From Planctomycetota bacterium (GTDB lineage: Bacteria; Planctomycetota; Planctomycetia; Pirellulales; UBA7805): a stretch of 16,474 bases of DNA. This document shows positions 7,891 to 15,169 of this stretch, in pieces. The stretch lies in contig JABABY010000020.1 of NCBI GenBank assembly GCA_014237955.1, positions 1-16,474 on the forward strand. Direction: 5' to 3'. The translations under genes were made by a program, and so were the position numbers. Position 1 is the first letter of the stretch; the number at the start of each line of letters is the position of its first letter. The notes below the pieces were generated by a model. The model did not search any database. It saw only the letters and a program-made list of their open reading frames with translations, and was not told the DNA's origin.

Positions 7891-9201
7891 CTAGGCACAC
7901 TCTCCGGCCGCATAAAAATGATGTGCCACTTTCTTTATCCCTCTCGCGCATTCACGAAGATACTTTTCAGGGACCTTTGTGAGTGGGGGAAGTGCAATCA
8001 CCCGATCTTCAATAATGTCCATGTTGGGTAAATGCTCTGGAGGTCCGAAATCGTTTTTGGCCGCTTCAAGTAATGCAGCAGTCAAAGGCCCCTCCTGACG
8101 AAAAATATTTTGCTTGTGTAGCGGCGAATAGAGATCTGGTTTCAAAGGTACCCCCTCAGCAACAGCCGCATGAAGAAATTCGTCACGATGGCAAGACAAC
8201 TCGGGTTCGAGCACAAAAACAAACTTCAAAAAACCACCGCGGACAGCATCCGGCAAGGTTTCAGGCACTCGCACACCAGGAGTATCCGCCATCTCTTCAC
8301 ACAATATATCCCAATTTCGCTGCCGCAGCCGATTGAGTTTCGGTAGCCTCCGCAACCCACCCGACGCTAGGGGAATAGCAAACATGTGCGGGCGATACTT
8401 GGGTCCCAACACAGAATTACCCAGATCGAAACTGGCTGCTTTTTGATTGACACGAATCCGAAAAGGATGCCCTAGGGCCAGCATGCGGTCGTAGAGAACC
8501 GGATCGGAACAAACAGCGATTCCACACTCACCACCACTCACCGCCTTGCTCGCCTGGATACTAAAACAACCGATATCACCCCAGGCTCCCACCGACTTTC
8601 CCAGATACTCCGCTCCATGTGCGTGAGAACAGTCCTCGATGAGGGGGAGTGAATGTTTTTCGGCAATCCGTTTGATCACATCTAATTTTGCGGGATTTCC
8701 CCAAATATGAACTACCAGAATAGCCTTGGTTCGTGGCGTGATCTTCCGCTCAATGTCCTCTGGATCGGCGTTGAGCGTGTTGAGATCAATATCACAGAAT
8801 ACACAATTCGCCCCGCAACAACGGACTGCCGCTGCCGATGCGTTGAAGGTATAGGTCGGCAAAATAACTTCATCTCCGGGACCGACCCCTACGGCAAACA
8901 GTGCACTGTGGATGGTTGCAGTACCGCTGTTCATTGCCAAGGCATAGTCGGAACAGGCGAGCCGTGCATAGCGCTGTTCAAACGGACGTACGCACTCCCC
9001 CCCCGTGACTGCGGTGGTTTTATCAATACGCACATAATTGAGTATTGGTAGGGTGTCGAGAAGACGCACACTTCGCCAACGATCACGCTGTGGTTTTTCG
9101 ACTGCCTTTGGGCCGCCATGAATCGCAAGTTTTTCAGCTGTTCGCGATGGAGGAGCTGGCGTGTTCACATTCGGAGACTTCATTTGGATCAATCCCACCA
9201 T
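7891..9201 (-). CDS. DegT/DnrJ/EryC1/StrS family PLP-dependent sugar aminotransferase
   Basis: This is a 436-residue protein. Family signatures are NSGTATIHSALFAVG near 91-105, DEVILPTYTFNASAAAV near 110-126, VHIWGNPAKLD near 164-174, IEDCSHAHGAEY at 188-199 (Asp190 for the PLP pyridine nitrogen), and FSIQASKAVSGGECG at 213-227 with Lys219 as the Schiff-base lysine. Such enzymes transfer an amino group from glutamate to a keto-sugar nucleotide. The preceding gene encodes a Gfo/Idh/MocA dehydrogenase that could supply the keto substrate, the same pairing as WbpB/WbpE. The ATG at 9201 overlaps the dehydrogenase gene by 68 bp. A second in-frame ATG at 9183, with GGGA about 9 nt upstream, is an equally possible start that would shorten the overlap to 50 bp and remove six residues. 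Confidence 0.92.
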   Translation of the reverse strand: MVGLIQMKSPNVNTPAPPSRTAEKLAIHGGPKAVEKPQRDRWRSVRLLDTLPILNYVRIDKTTAVTGGECVRPFEQRYARLACSDYALAMNSGTATIHSALFAVGVGPGDEVILPTYTFNASAAAVRCCGANCVFCDIDLNTLNADPEDIERKITPRTKAILVVHIWGNPAKLDVIKRIAEKHSLPLIEDCSHAHGAEYLGKSVGAWGDIGCFSIQASKAVSGGECGIAVCSDPVLYDRMLALGHPFRIRVNQKAASFDLGNSVLGPKYRPHMFAIPLASGGLRRLPKLNRLRQRNWDILCEEMADTPGVRVPETLPDAVRGGFLKFVFVLEPELSCHRDEFLHAAVAEGVPLKPDLYSPLHKQNIFRQEGPLTAALLEAAKNDFGPPEHLPNMDIIEDRVIALPPLTKVPEKYLRECARGIKKVAHHFYAAGECA

Positions 9202-10357
9202 AAAACTTCGACTTATTTTCCAATGGCAACTTTACGCTTTCCGACGTTAAAGCGGAAATATAAATCGCCATACAAAGCTCTACCGCATTTCGTGCCTCAA
9301 TAGCGGTCACTGGAATCTCTGCTTGCCCCTCAATCGCCTTGATAAACTGGCCAATAAGAGGTGAATGACTATGTTTGTTCGACGCACTGCGATCTGTCAC
9401 GTGTGATTTCACGACAGGGAGCCGCCTTGCGACCTTGTACGCCAGTCGCCCAACCCTCGCGCCGCCCATACTTTCTGCCGCTTTAAGAAGCTTGTCGAAC
9501 GCTTTCTCCTTGGTAAAAGGAAAACGACGGTTTAACTCACTCGCCAGGCTGCCCTCGGCGTTGTTCACTTTGAGTCGCAGGTTCCACGGCATCCCCGCGA
9601 TGCCCTGATCGCCTACAATTTCCATCTCCGCCAAAAAAACATGCGGACAACCGCTCAAGGAGACGCTCGCCAACGCACCATTTTCAAATTCCAGATTGGC
9701 AACCAAATGATCTTCGGATTCGATCGAACAAACTAAAGTACCCATCATTGCTTGGACACGGCGGACGGGACCAAAGAGCCAGATCAATAAATCGAGCTGG
9801 TGGATTGCCTTGGTCATCAGCACCCCACAACCATCATCGATCCAGTTACCCCAGCGATTCTGTCGCACTAGGTTCATCGGCGGTGCATCGTATCGGCGCA
9901 CCCGAGCCATGCAGGGCTTTCCCAGGTGTCCTACATCCATCAACCACTTCATTCGTTGCGCTTCGATCGTACTACGAAACTGGTGACAGACCGTCAGCAG
10001 GCCTGTAGAGCGTTTGGCAGCTTCGACAATTTCATCGCAACCAGCCAAGTTGGGCGCGAGTGGTTTTTCACAAATGACATGTTTGCCCGCATCGAGTGCT
10101 GCAATCGCAATCTCTGCGTGAAATTTTGGAGGCGTACAAATATCAATGATGTCAATGTCGCTTCTTGCAACTAGTTCTTTCCAGTCACTCACCGCTAAAG
10201 AAATATTATTCTTAGAAGCTGCCGCTTGAGCACGACTCAAATCGATATCAGCAATACCGAACACTTCTACTCCGGAATCAACATACGCCTGCCGATGTCT
10301 TTCAAAAATCGTGCCCGTACCGACAATTGCGCTTTTCAATGTTTTTTGATCTGCCAC
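9134..10357 (-). CDS. Gfo/Idh/MocA family NAD(P)-dependent sugar dehydrogenase
   Basis: With the start chosen here the protein has 407 residues. The N-terminal Rossmann fold has AIVGTGTIFERH at 10-21, and IDICTPPKFH at 71-80. Then comes the catalytic-lysine motif EKPL (Lys98) and a C-terminal domain with GVLMTKAIHQLDLLIW at 178-193 (His186, Asp189). The family oxidises or reduces sugar nucleotides or polyols; upstream of a DegT aminotransferase a 3-oxidation of a UDP-sugar is plausible (inference). The start is a GTG at 10357: it follows GAGAGAGATAC, lies 10 bp after the upstream stop, and places the nucleotide-binding loop at a normal distance. An ATG at 10504 is in frame but would add 49 residues with no family resemblance and overlap the previous gene by 137 bp. 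The 3' end overlaps the aminotransferase gene. Confidence 0.92.
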   Translation of the reverse strand: MADQKTLKSAIVGTGTIFERHRQAYVDSGVEVFGIADIDLSRAQAAASKNNISLAVSDWKELVARSDIDIIDICTPPKFHAEIAIAALDAGKHVICEKPLAPNLAGCDEIVEAAKRSTGLLTVCHQFRSTIEAQRMKWLMDVGHLGKPCMARVRRYDAPPMNLVRQNRWGNWIDDGCGVLMTKAIHQLDLLIWLFGPVRRVQAMMGTLVCSIESEDHLVANLEFENGALASVSLSGCPHVFLAEMEIVGDQGIAGMPWNLRLKVNNAEGSLASELNRRFPFTKEKAFDKLLKAAESMGGARVGRLAYKVARRLPVVKSHVTDRSASNKHSHSPLIGQFIKAIEGQAEIPVTAIEARNAVELCMAIYISALTSESVKLPLENKSKFYGGIDPNEVSECEHASSSIANS

Positions 10358-10367
10358 GTATCTCTCT

Positions 10368-11408
10368 CTAACTGGTTGGGTCAATGCGTTTTGCCAGGTG
10401 CTGCAGACCCCTCGAAAATTGCTGGCGGACTCTCTGATCCAAGCGATCAAGGGGATAAGAACCCCGACGGGATATATCGAAATAAGGCATCTGCGTGGCT
10501 CCAAAGCCTCGCATGAAATGCTCGATGTTGTGAATCATGGATCCTTCGAAATCAAATACGGGGGCGAGAGTACTGGTGAATTTAATCGACTCCCACTCTA
10601 AAAGGACCTGAGCACCACTACTACGCAATTCCGGATCGGCTCCTCCAAGCAGTGAGATTCCAATCCGTTTATCATACGCCAAGTAATCACACGCATGAAC
10701 ACGCCCCTCGGAGTCTTCTGCAATGGTCATGCGACGCCCGGCATTGGCCTGTAAGGCTGTATCGATGGATGCAACAAGCGGCAGGCCAAAGGGAACCTCT
10801 TTGTTCTGGCGAGAAAAAGTCTTAGTGATGAGTTGATAAAAATATTCGATGTCATCAATTTCTCGGACTACCATGTGTTGTTTTTCTGCCTTGCGGATTG
10901 CACGGCGCCGAGCCTCTCTCATGTTTCCCCAGACCGTTTCCATGTCCGAGAGATCCTCGATCACATAAGTATATCGTGTGCTCTGGGTAAAGTCTGACCA
11001 GTAAAACGGTAGCCAATCTGTAAACGCTTCATGAAACCTTTGCTTAAAAATCCTATGTTCGGGAAGATGCTCGATCAGTAGCTCTACCATGCGCTGTTCG
11101 TGTGAAAGACGCTCTGCATATTTTGCCGTACTCGGACTTTGAAGGATTCCTAACTTCTGAGTAAGCAGCGGCATCACAATGCGCGAACGGTCTCCCGGCG
11201 ATCGATAGACCAGTGGCCAGGCAGCTTTAATCGCATCCCCTTTTTTGACTAAAAGAATGTCGTAGCGATCTGGCGCAACTGCATCGAGCCACCATCTCTG
11301 GCAATACATGATCCCCTGTGGCGACTGACGGACAAAATCCGAATAGTCCTCGTCATCTACCGAGGGCCCAGGAGAATCGAAGGTGAGTCTTTGTACTGTA
11401 TATTTCAC
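10368..11408 (-). CDS. FemAB/GNAT-fold acyltransferase (BioF2-like/Acetyltransf_6 type)
   Basis: This is a 346-residue protein. The N-terminal half has YCQRWWLDAVAP near 35-46, common in this group for an early helix. The C-terminal half has the tandem-GNAT block: REARRRAIRKAEKQ near 164-177, a strand pair GRVHACDYLAYDKRIGISL near 235-253, LLGGADPELRSSGAQVLLEW at 253-272, and FDFEGSMIHNIEHFMRGFG at 285-303. Homologues occur often in exopolysaccharide loci and are thought to transfer an acyl or amino-acyl group to an amino sugar; here the amino group could come from the downstream aminotransferase. The start is GTG: an in-frame TAG lies three codons upstream and the next Met is residue 34. No Shine-Dalgarno is visible, but the stop of a short upstream frame overlaps this GTG (GTGA), so coupled initiation is possible. 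The dehydrogenase follows 10 bp downstream. Confidence 0.85.
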   Translation of the reverse strand: MKYTVQRLTFDSPGPSVDDEDYSDFVRQSPQGIMYCQRWWLDAVAPDRYDILLVKKGDAIKAAWPLVYRSPGDRSRIVMPLLTQKLGILQSPSTAKYAERLSHEQRMVELLIEHLPEHRIFKQRFHEAFTDWLPFYWSDFTQSTRYTYVIEDLSDMETVWGNMREARRRAIRKAEKQHMVVREIDDIEYFYQLITKTFSRQNKEVPFGLPLVASIDTALQANAGRRMTIAEDSEGRVHACDYLAYDKRIGISLLGGADPELRSSGAQVLLEWESIKFTSTLAPVFDFEGSMIHNIEHFMRGFGATQMPYFDISRRGSYPLDRLDQRVRQQFSRGLQHLAKRIDPTS

Positions 11409-11515
11409 GTTGTTCTATTTATTTGTTTATTGCCAAAATCATCGATTGCAGGCGCGGTGCCACTGAACCCGCAACACATCGTGGGAACAGGGTTACGGGG
11501 AAAAAATAGCTCCAT
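11405..11515 (-). CDS. Possible 36-codon upstream ORF coupled to the acyltransferase
   Basis: An ATG at 11515 opens a 36-codon frame (MELFFPRNPVPTMCC...) whose TGA overlaps the GTG start of the acyltransferase in a GTGA arrangement. The acyltransferase lacks a Shine-Dalgarno of its own, so reinitiation from this frame would explain its translation. The ribosome site before the ATG is weak (GGTGGTAAG, several bases off). I recognise no family and it may be fortuitous. It fills most of the 147-bp gap downstream of the sulfotransferase gene. Confidence 0.22.
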   Translation of the reverse strand: MELFFPRNPVPTMCCGFSGTAPAIDDFGNKQINRTT

Positions 11516-11555
11516 TGATAGCTTACCACCGAATTTAGGGCAAAGTTCTGAAATT

Positions 11556-12581
11556 TCAGCCTCCAGCCCCTTCTACCCCCCGGTCGAGATAAGCCTGGAG
11601 CGATTCTAACAGCCCGCTGTCAATTTCGCCTGCCTCGGGCATCGGAAAGCTCTCCGGCAGTGCCCCTCGATGGGCAAGGTGGACGCCATGACTGCCCAAA
11701 AATTGCTCAACCCCCTCGAGGGTCTTTGGGCTCTCGGCACAGAGGTCTTCGTAGGCGACATCAAAAAAATGGTCTTTGCCGATCAATTCTCGACCGGTGT
11801 CAATCAGCCTGTCGATTTCTCGGATCTGCTGCACCACCTGCTCTTCTGGTTGTGCCGATACCAGTTGCTCAAAGCCGGGGACTTCTACAGACCACCATCG
11901 TTTATAATCATGATGATATTCTTTTCTTGCCACCAATATCGACCGGGCATTGGCGAAGGTGTCTCTTCGCAACACCAAAAATAGTGCCTCCGGAAGATAT
12001 TTTGCCAATGGCTCTAATCGCAAAACACAAGGCAAATTTTTGATCACGATCGATTGGCCACATGCCGACTCGAAGGCCCTGATGGCTCCACGCATGCAAC
12101 GCATTTTTTTCGGAGCCACATCTTCCAGGGAAACGAATTGTGGAGTTCTTCGAAAAAATCGGTACCAGAAATTCCAGGCCTCACTTGGACTCGATCCACC
12201 TTTAATGTAACCACAGTTTGACTTGTAATCTACTGTGCGTTCCCACCGACAGACATGAAACAACCGCTCGATGATACTCGGGCATGCAAAAAAGGTGTGA
12301 TGGATATTGCTAAAATAAGCCAAGTCAAAACGCCTGGTGAGACACTCGTAAAAAAGAGTGCTTCCAGATCGAGGGGCACCGAGTACAAAAATTGGCGGAT
12401 GCGCCAATGGGGTATCGCTGCCATCAACCAGCCTGCCCTCCAAGCCGCTGGCAATGGCGTTTGCTGAGCGAATGACCGATTTTTTTATTCTTCTAAGCAC
12501 CGGGCAACTTTCTTGGAAATGCCTTTGTAGGACATGTGTTGAGCGGAAAACTGTATGTTGAGAGAAAGGATCCGCTCCCAA
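11556..12581 (-). CDS. PAPS-dependent sulfotransferase, first type
   Basis: This is a 341-residue protein. The 5'-phosphosulfate-binding loop is FVLGAPRSGSTLFYECL at 65-81. The 3'-phosphate-binding region is FLVLRRDTFANARSIL at 201-216 (Arg205, Ser214). The rest is consistent with a cytosolic bacterial sulfotransferase: aromatic-rich HDYKRWWSVEVPGFEQL near 224-240 and a late FFDVAYEDLCAES near 272-284. It would transfer sulfate from PAPS to a sugar hydroxyl or amine of the glycan or its precursor. The start is a TTG strongly supported by a perfect AGGAGG 5 nt upstream; no ATG or GTG lies better placed. About 60 residues precede the PAPS loop, longer than in the second sulfotransferase. The two sulfotransferases share only the family motifs, so they probably modify different positions. 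Confidence 0.88.
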   Translation of the reverse strand: MGADPFSQHTVFRSTHVLQRHFQESCPVLRRIKKSVIRSANAIASGLEGRLVDGSDTPLAHPPIFVLGAPRSGSTLFYECLTRRFDLAYFSNIHHTFFACPSIIERLFHVCRWERTVDYKSNCGYIKGGSSPSEAWNFWYRFFRRTPQFVSLEDVAPKKMRCMRGAIRAFESACGQSIVIKNLPCVLRLEPLAKYLPEALFLVLRRDTFANARSILVARKEYHHDYKRWWSVEVPGFEQLVSAQPEEQVVQQIREIDRLIDTGRELIGKDHFFDVAYEDLCAESPKTLEGVEQFLGSHGVHLAHRGALPESFPMPEAGEIDSGLLESLQAYLDRGVEGAGG

Positions 12582-12586
12582 CGATG

Positions 12587-12592
12587 CCTCCT
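12587..12592 (-). promoter_or_regulatory. Shine-Dalgarno AGGAGG fixing a TTG start
   Basis: A perfect AGGAGG is followed by the 5-nt spacer CATCG and then the TTG at 12581-12579. It lies in the 55-bp gap between the two sulfotransferase genes and decides the start of the downstream one. Confidence 0.75.
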
Positions 12593-12636
12593 AGCAGGAC
12601 AACGCACCGCCAGATACTTGGCACCGAACTCACCGC

Positions 12637-13671
12637 TCATACTTCGGATGTTAGGTTTTCCGACCTGTTTTTTGCCAGCAAGCGTGTACGGATTTGGGCA
12701 ATGACCTGTTCGCGATCGATGCGGGCCGGTTCTTTCGGAGACTTTCGTATCTGCCTGGTTAAATTCCACCGCTCTGCTTTTTCTCTTAACGACTGGCAGC
12801 AAACCACAGAGCCCGTTTTTGCCGAGGCTGCTTCAAGCGGATACCCAAGAGCCTCCAGCGTGTCTCCCGCTATTGACTCAAACAGAGCAATCTTCCAAGG
12901 CGCAACCTGTGTTTTATATTTGGCCACATTATCTTTTAAAATTGGCTTGTCTATATTTTGCCACATTTTGACATTTTGTGCTTCTTGTTTTGCTTTCTTA
13001 CTTTGACCCCAATCAAGCATTGCCGGTTCAAAAGGCAATGCTATATCATCGCAGATTTTGCGAAGTGCTTTCTCTGGATCTTGGACCAATTCTTCGTAGC
13101 TGAGCTTCGTACAACGCACAAGAGCACTCAAATCAGTGTAGACTTTTTGGCACTCGTGCTGCTCGCGGCGCCATTTTATCGCAAGTTCTCGAAAAGTCAT
13201 ATTGGAGCGTCGAGCGCTCTGCATCGAAAGCGCAACATCTCGGCCATCGCGAAACAGGTAAATGATTCGGCAATTCGGATAGGCGTGGGCCATGCCCGCT
13301 GCAAACTGCCAAAGATCATTCTCTTTGCAAAACCACGTCTCTTTGCCTTCATATTTTGCCAACTCGGCATGGATTTGACCAACGATCCCGCAGAGTGTCG
13401 GACACGGAGCGCCATTAAGAACAGATTCAACCGTTGGCTTCATCGGCCAATTGGTCAGTTTGCTTTGAGTGAGCGCAACACAGTCCTCGGCCACGGCTCT
13501 TAAATTGTCTTCAACACAAAGGTCCCCATACAGTTCGAGGTTCCTCCAGATAATTTTGAGCATGTGGGCAACTGGCGGCCCAACGACTTGAGAATGCTGA
13601 TTGAACATGCTCCGCATCAAGTTCGTGCCCGAGCGTTCGGATGCCAGCAGCAAAATGGGTGCACTATTCAT
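12637..13671 (-). CDS. PAPS-dependent sulfotransferase, second type
   Basis: This is a 344-residue protein starting MNSAPILLLASERSGTNLMR. The 5'-phosphosulfate loop therefore sits at the very N-terminus (about 8-20), as is usual for this family. The 3'-phosphate-binding motif is RIIYLFRDGRDVALSM at 135-150 (Arg141, Ser149). RCTKLSYEELVQDPEKALRK at 186-205 matches the family's conserved YEDL-like helix, and the segment near 235-270 carries the usual late hydrophobic helix. The last ~55 residues (AKTGSVVCC... to the end) are a charged tail beyond the core domain. Product and acceptor are unknown; sulfation of the exported glycan is inferred from context. The ATG at 13671 overlaps the TGA of a 30-codon upstream frame (ATGA). 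A GGGAG lies about 11 nt upstream and a weaker AGG closer. Confidence 0.88.
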   Translation of the reverse strand: MNSAPILLLASERSGTNLMRSMFNQHSQVVGPPVAHMLKIIWRNLELYGDLCVEDNLRAVAEDCVALTQSKLTNWPMKPTVESVLNGAPCPTLCGIVGQIHAELAKYEGKETWFCKENDLWQFAAGMAHAYPNCRIIYLFRDGRDVALSMQSARRSNMTFRELAIKWRREQHECQKVYTDLSALVRCTKLSYEELVQDPEKALRKICDDIALPFEPAMLDWGQSKKAKQEAQNVKMWQNIDKPILKDNVAKYKTQVAPWKIALFESIAGDTLEALGYPLEAASAKTGSVVCCQSLREKAERWNLTRQIRKSPKEPARIDREQVIAQIRTRLLAKNRSENLTSEV

Positions 13672-13760
13672 GACCTACAGATCTCCCGAACACTACGCTT
13701 GTGATCATTTGAATCAATTTCGAATTCGCTTATCACAATCTCGCTAGTCGCTCCGCACAT
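13668..13760 (-). CDS. Possible 30-codon leader ORF coupled to the sulfotransferase
   Basis: An ATG at 13760 opens a 30-codon frame (MCGATSEIVISEFEI...) ending in a TGA that overlaps the sulfotransferase ATG in the classic ATGA coupling arrangement. An AGGAG (13771-13775) lies 10 nt upstream, slightly long but usable. The peptide is acidic in the middle and basic toward the end, with no recognised family. It sits in the 153-bp gap after the wzt-like gene, the largest gap in the right half. It may be a real leader peptide or a chance frame. Confidence 0.28.
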   Translation of the reverse strand: MCGATSEIVISEFEIDSNDHKRSVREICRS

Positions 13761-13824
13761 CGCGATCCATCTCCTGGTATGGCGACACGTGCTGACCGAT
13801 CGCCTAGCGACTGGATCCTGCTGT

Positions 13825-15138
13825 TCACCCACTACGGAACGGATTCTTTGAACTGCCCGCAGTTGCAACCGACCACTCCGAGACGAGAAAAATTTTCTGG
13901 GCTTTGGTAGGTATCTTACCCGTGCCAAAAACATCGGCGGGAAGAATTTCAAAACTGACAGCCCGTTCGATCCGGTCTAAAGGTTCGTTTGCACCCTTGT
14001 GTCGCAGTGATGCATTAAAAGCATACATTCCTGGATGGAGATTCATCTGAGGCAACATACACTCGACGGTAGCCTCCTCTCCTGAATTCAGATCAAACCT
14101 ACAGTCGCCACTATCATTACCATGCAAAACTGTAATGATGTCTCCGCGAGAGTCGGAAAGAACAAAATTAGCATATACGCTCCGAACATCACTTTTAGCG
14201 CGGACTTTAACTCGAATTCGAATTCCTTCACCCATCGGCACCGCCGCCAAGTCATCACCTTTGTGAGACAGTAGTTCAATCTTCTCCACGCGGGCCTCAC
14301 CGGTCCCCGTACGGGGCACAGTGGGGTCGGTGAGATCTCGTGATGATTCCAGTGTTCCAAAGCTCGCGAGATACCGCTCCACAACCGATCCGCTAGGACC
14401 ATCCATTACCAACTGACCGGCCTCCAACAGAATGGCCCTCGGGCAAAGATTCTGCACCGCAGTCATGTTGTGGCTTACAAAAAGAACCGTACGGCCAGAA
14501 TGTGCCACCTCATCCATCTTTCCCATACATTTACGCTGGAACTCAGCATCACCGACTGCCAGAACTTCGTCTACTAGAAGAATTTCCAAATCGAGGTGGG
14601 CTGCCACAGCGAATCCAAGCCGCACCTTCATCCCGCTTGAATAGCGCTTCACCGGTGTATCAATAAAACGCTGGATTCCTGCAAAGTCCACGATTTGATC
14701 AAACTGACTCTTTATCTCCTGGCGGCCCATCCCAAGAATAGAACCGTTGAGAAATACATTTTCGCGACCGGTTAGTTCGGGATGAAAACCGGTACCGACC
14801 TCCAGCAGGCTTCCGACCCTGCCATGAAGAGTCGCCTGCCCGCGGGTCGGAGTCGTTATCTGAGTAAGGACTTTCAGTAGCGTTGATTTGCCAGCGCCGT
14901 TACGCCCCACAATCGCCAACGCCTCGCCCTGATTCACCTCAAAGTTAATATCACGCAACGCCCAAAACTCTTCCACCTTGCCCAGTGCAGCACCGCTGCG
15001 AAGATTCCGGATTGGTGCTTTGATCGCGTCAATCAGCACATCACGAAGCATGCGATATTTGGCACCATTTTCCGACGAGCCGACATGCCCAATCCGGTAG
15101 CATTTCGAAAGGTTTTCAACTTGAATACGTTTGGTCAT
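13825..15138 (-). CDS. wzt: Wzt-like ABC transporter ATP-binding protein for polysaccharide export, with C-terminal glycan-binding-type domain
   Basis: This is a 437-residue protein. The nucleotide-binding domain (about 1-250) has Walker A GRNGAGKST at 78-86, the signature YSSGM at 166-170, Walker B ILLVDE at 186-191, and the H-loop VSHN with His223. The long stretch before Walker A (about 25-60) is typical of the Wzt/TagH branch. Residues about 280-437 form a beta-rich domain (repeated strands, e.g. GIRIRVKVRAKSDVRSVYAN at 305-324) matching the Wzt C-terminal domain, which in characterised O-antigen systems recognises the modified end of the glycan. It would act with the adjacent permease to extrude the finished chain. 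The start is the ATG at 15138, where MTKRIQVENLSKCYRIG aligns with family starts. An in-frame TTG at 15198 would overlap the permease gene and add 20 unrelated residues. Confidence 0.92.
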   Translation of the reverse strand: MTKRIQVENLSKCYRIGHVGSSENGAKYRMLRDVLIDAIKAPIRNLRSGAALGKVEEFWALRDINFEVNQGEALAIVGRNGAGKSTLLKVLTQITTPTRGQATLHGRVGSLLEVGTGFHPELTGRENVFLNGSILGMGRQEIKSQFDQIVDFAGIQRFIDTPVKRYSSGMKVRLGFAVAAHLDLEILLVDEVLAVGDAEFQRKCMGKMDEVAHSGRTVLFVSHNMTAVQNLCPRAILLEAGQLVMDGPSGSVVERYLASFGTLESSRDLTDPTVPRTGTGEARVEKIELLSHKGDDLAAVPMGEGIRIRVKVRAKSDVRSVYANFVLSDSRGDIITVLHGNDSGDCRFDLNSGEEATVECMLPQMNLHPGMYAFNASLRHKGANEPLDRIERAVSFEILPADVFGTGKIPTKAQKIFLVSEWSVATAGSSKNPFRSG

Positions 15139-15169
15139 CGAATCGCTATTTACTCCCCAGGACGCAGCA

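Noticed and set aside
10358..10504. N-terminal extension of the dehydrogenase from an ATG at 10504
   Set aside because: It would overlap the acyltransferase gene by 137 bp and add 49 residues without family similarity; the GTG at 10357 with a purine-rich upstream site fits better.
13741..13810. Inverted repeat TCGCTAG / CTAGCGA in the gap after wzt
   Set aside because: The arms are only 7 bp with a loop of more than 50 bp; too weak to call a terminator or operator.
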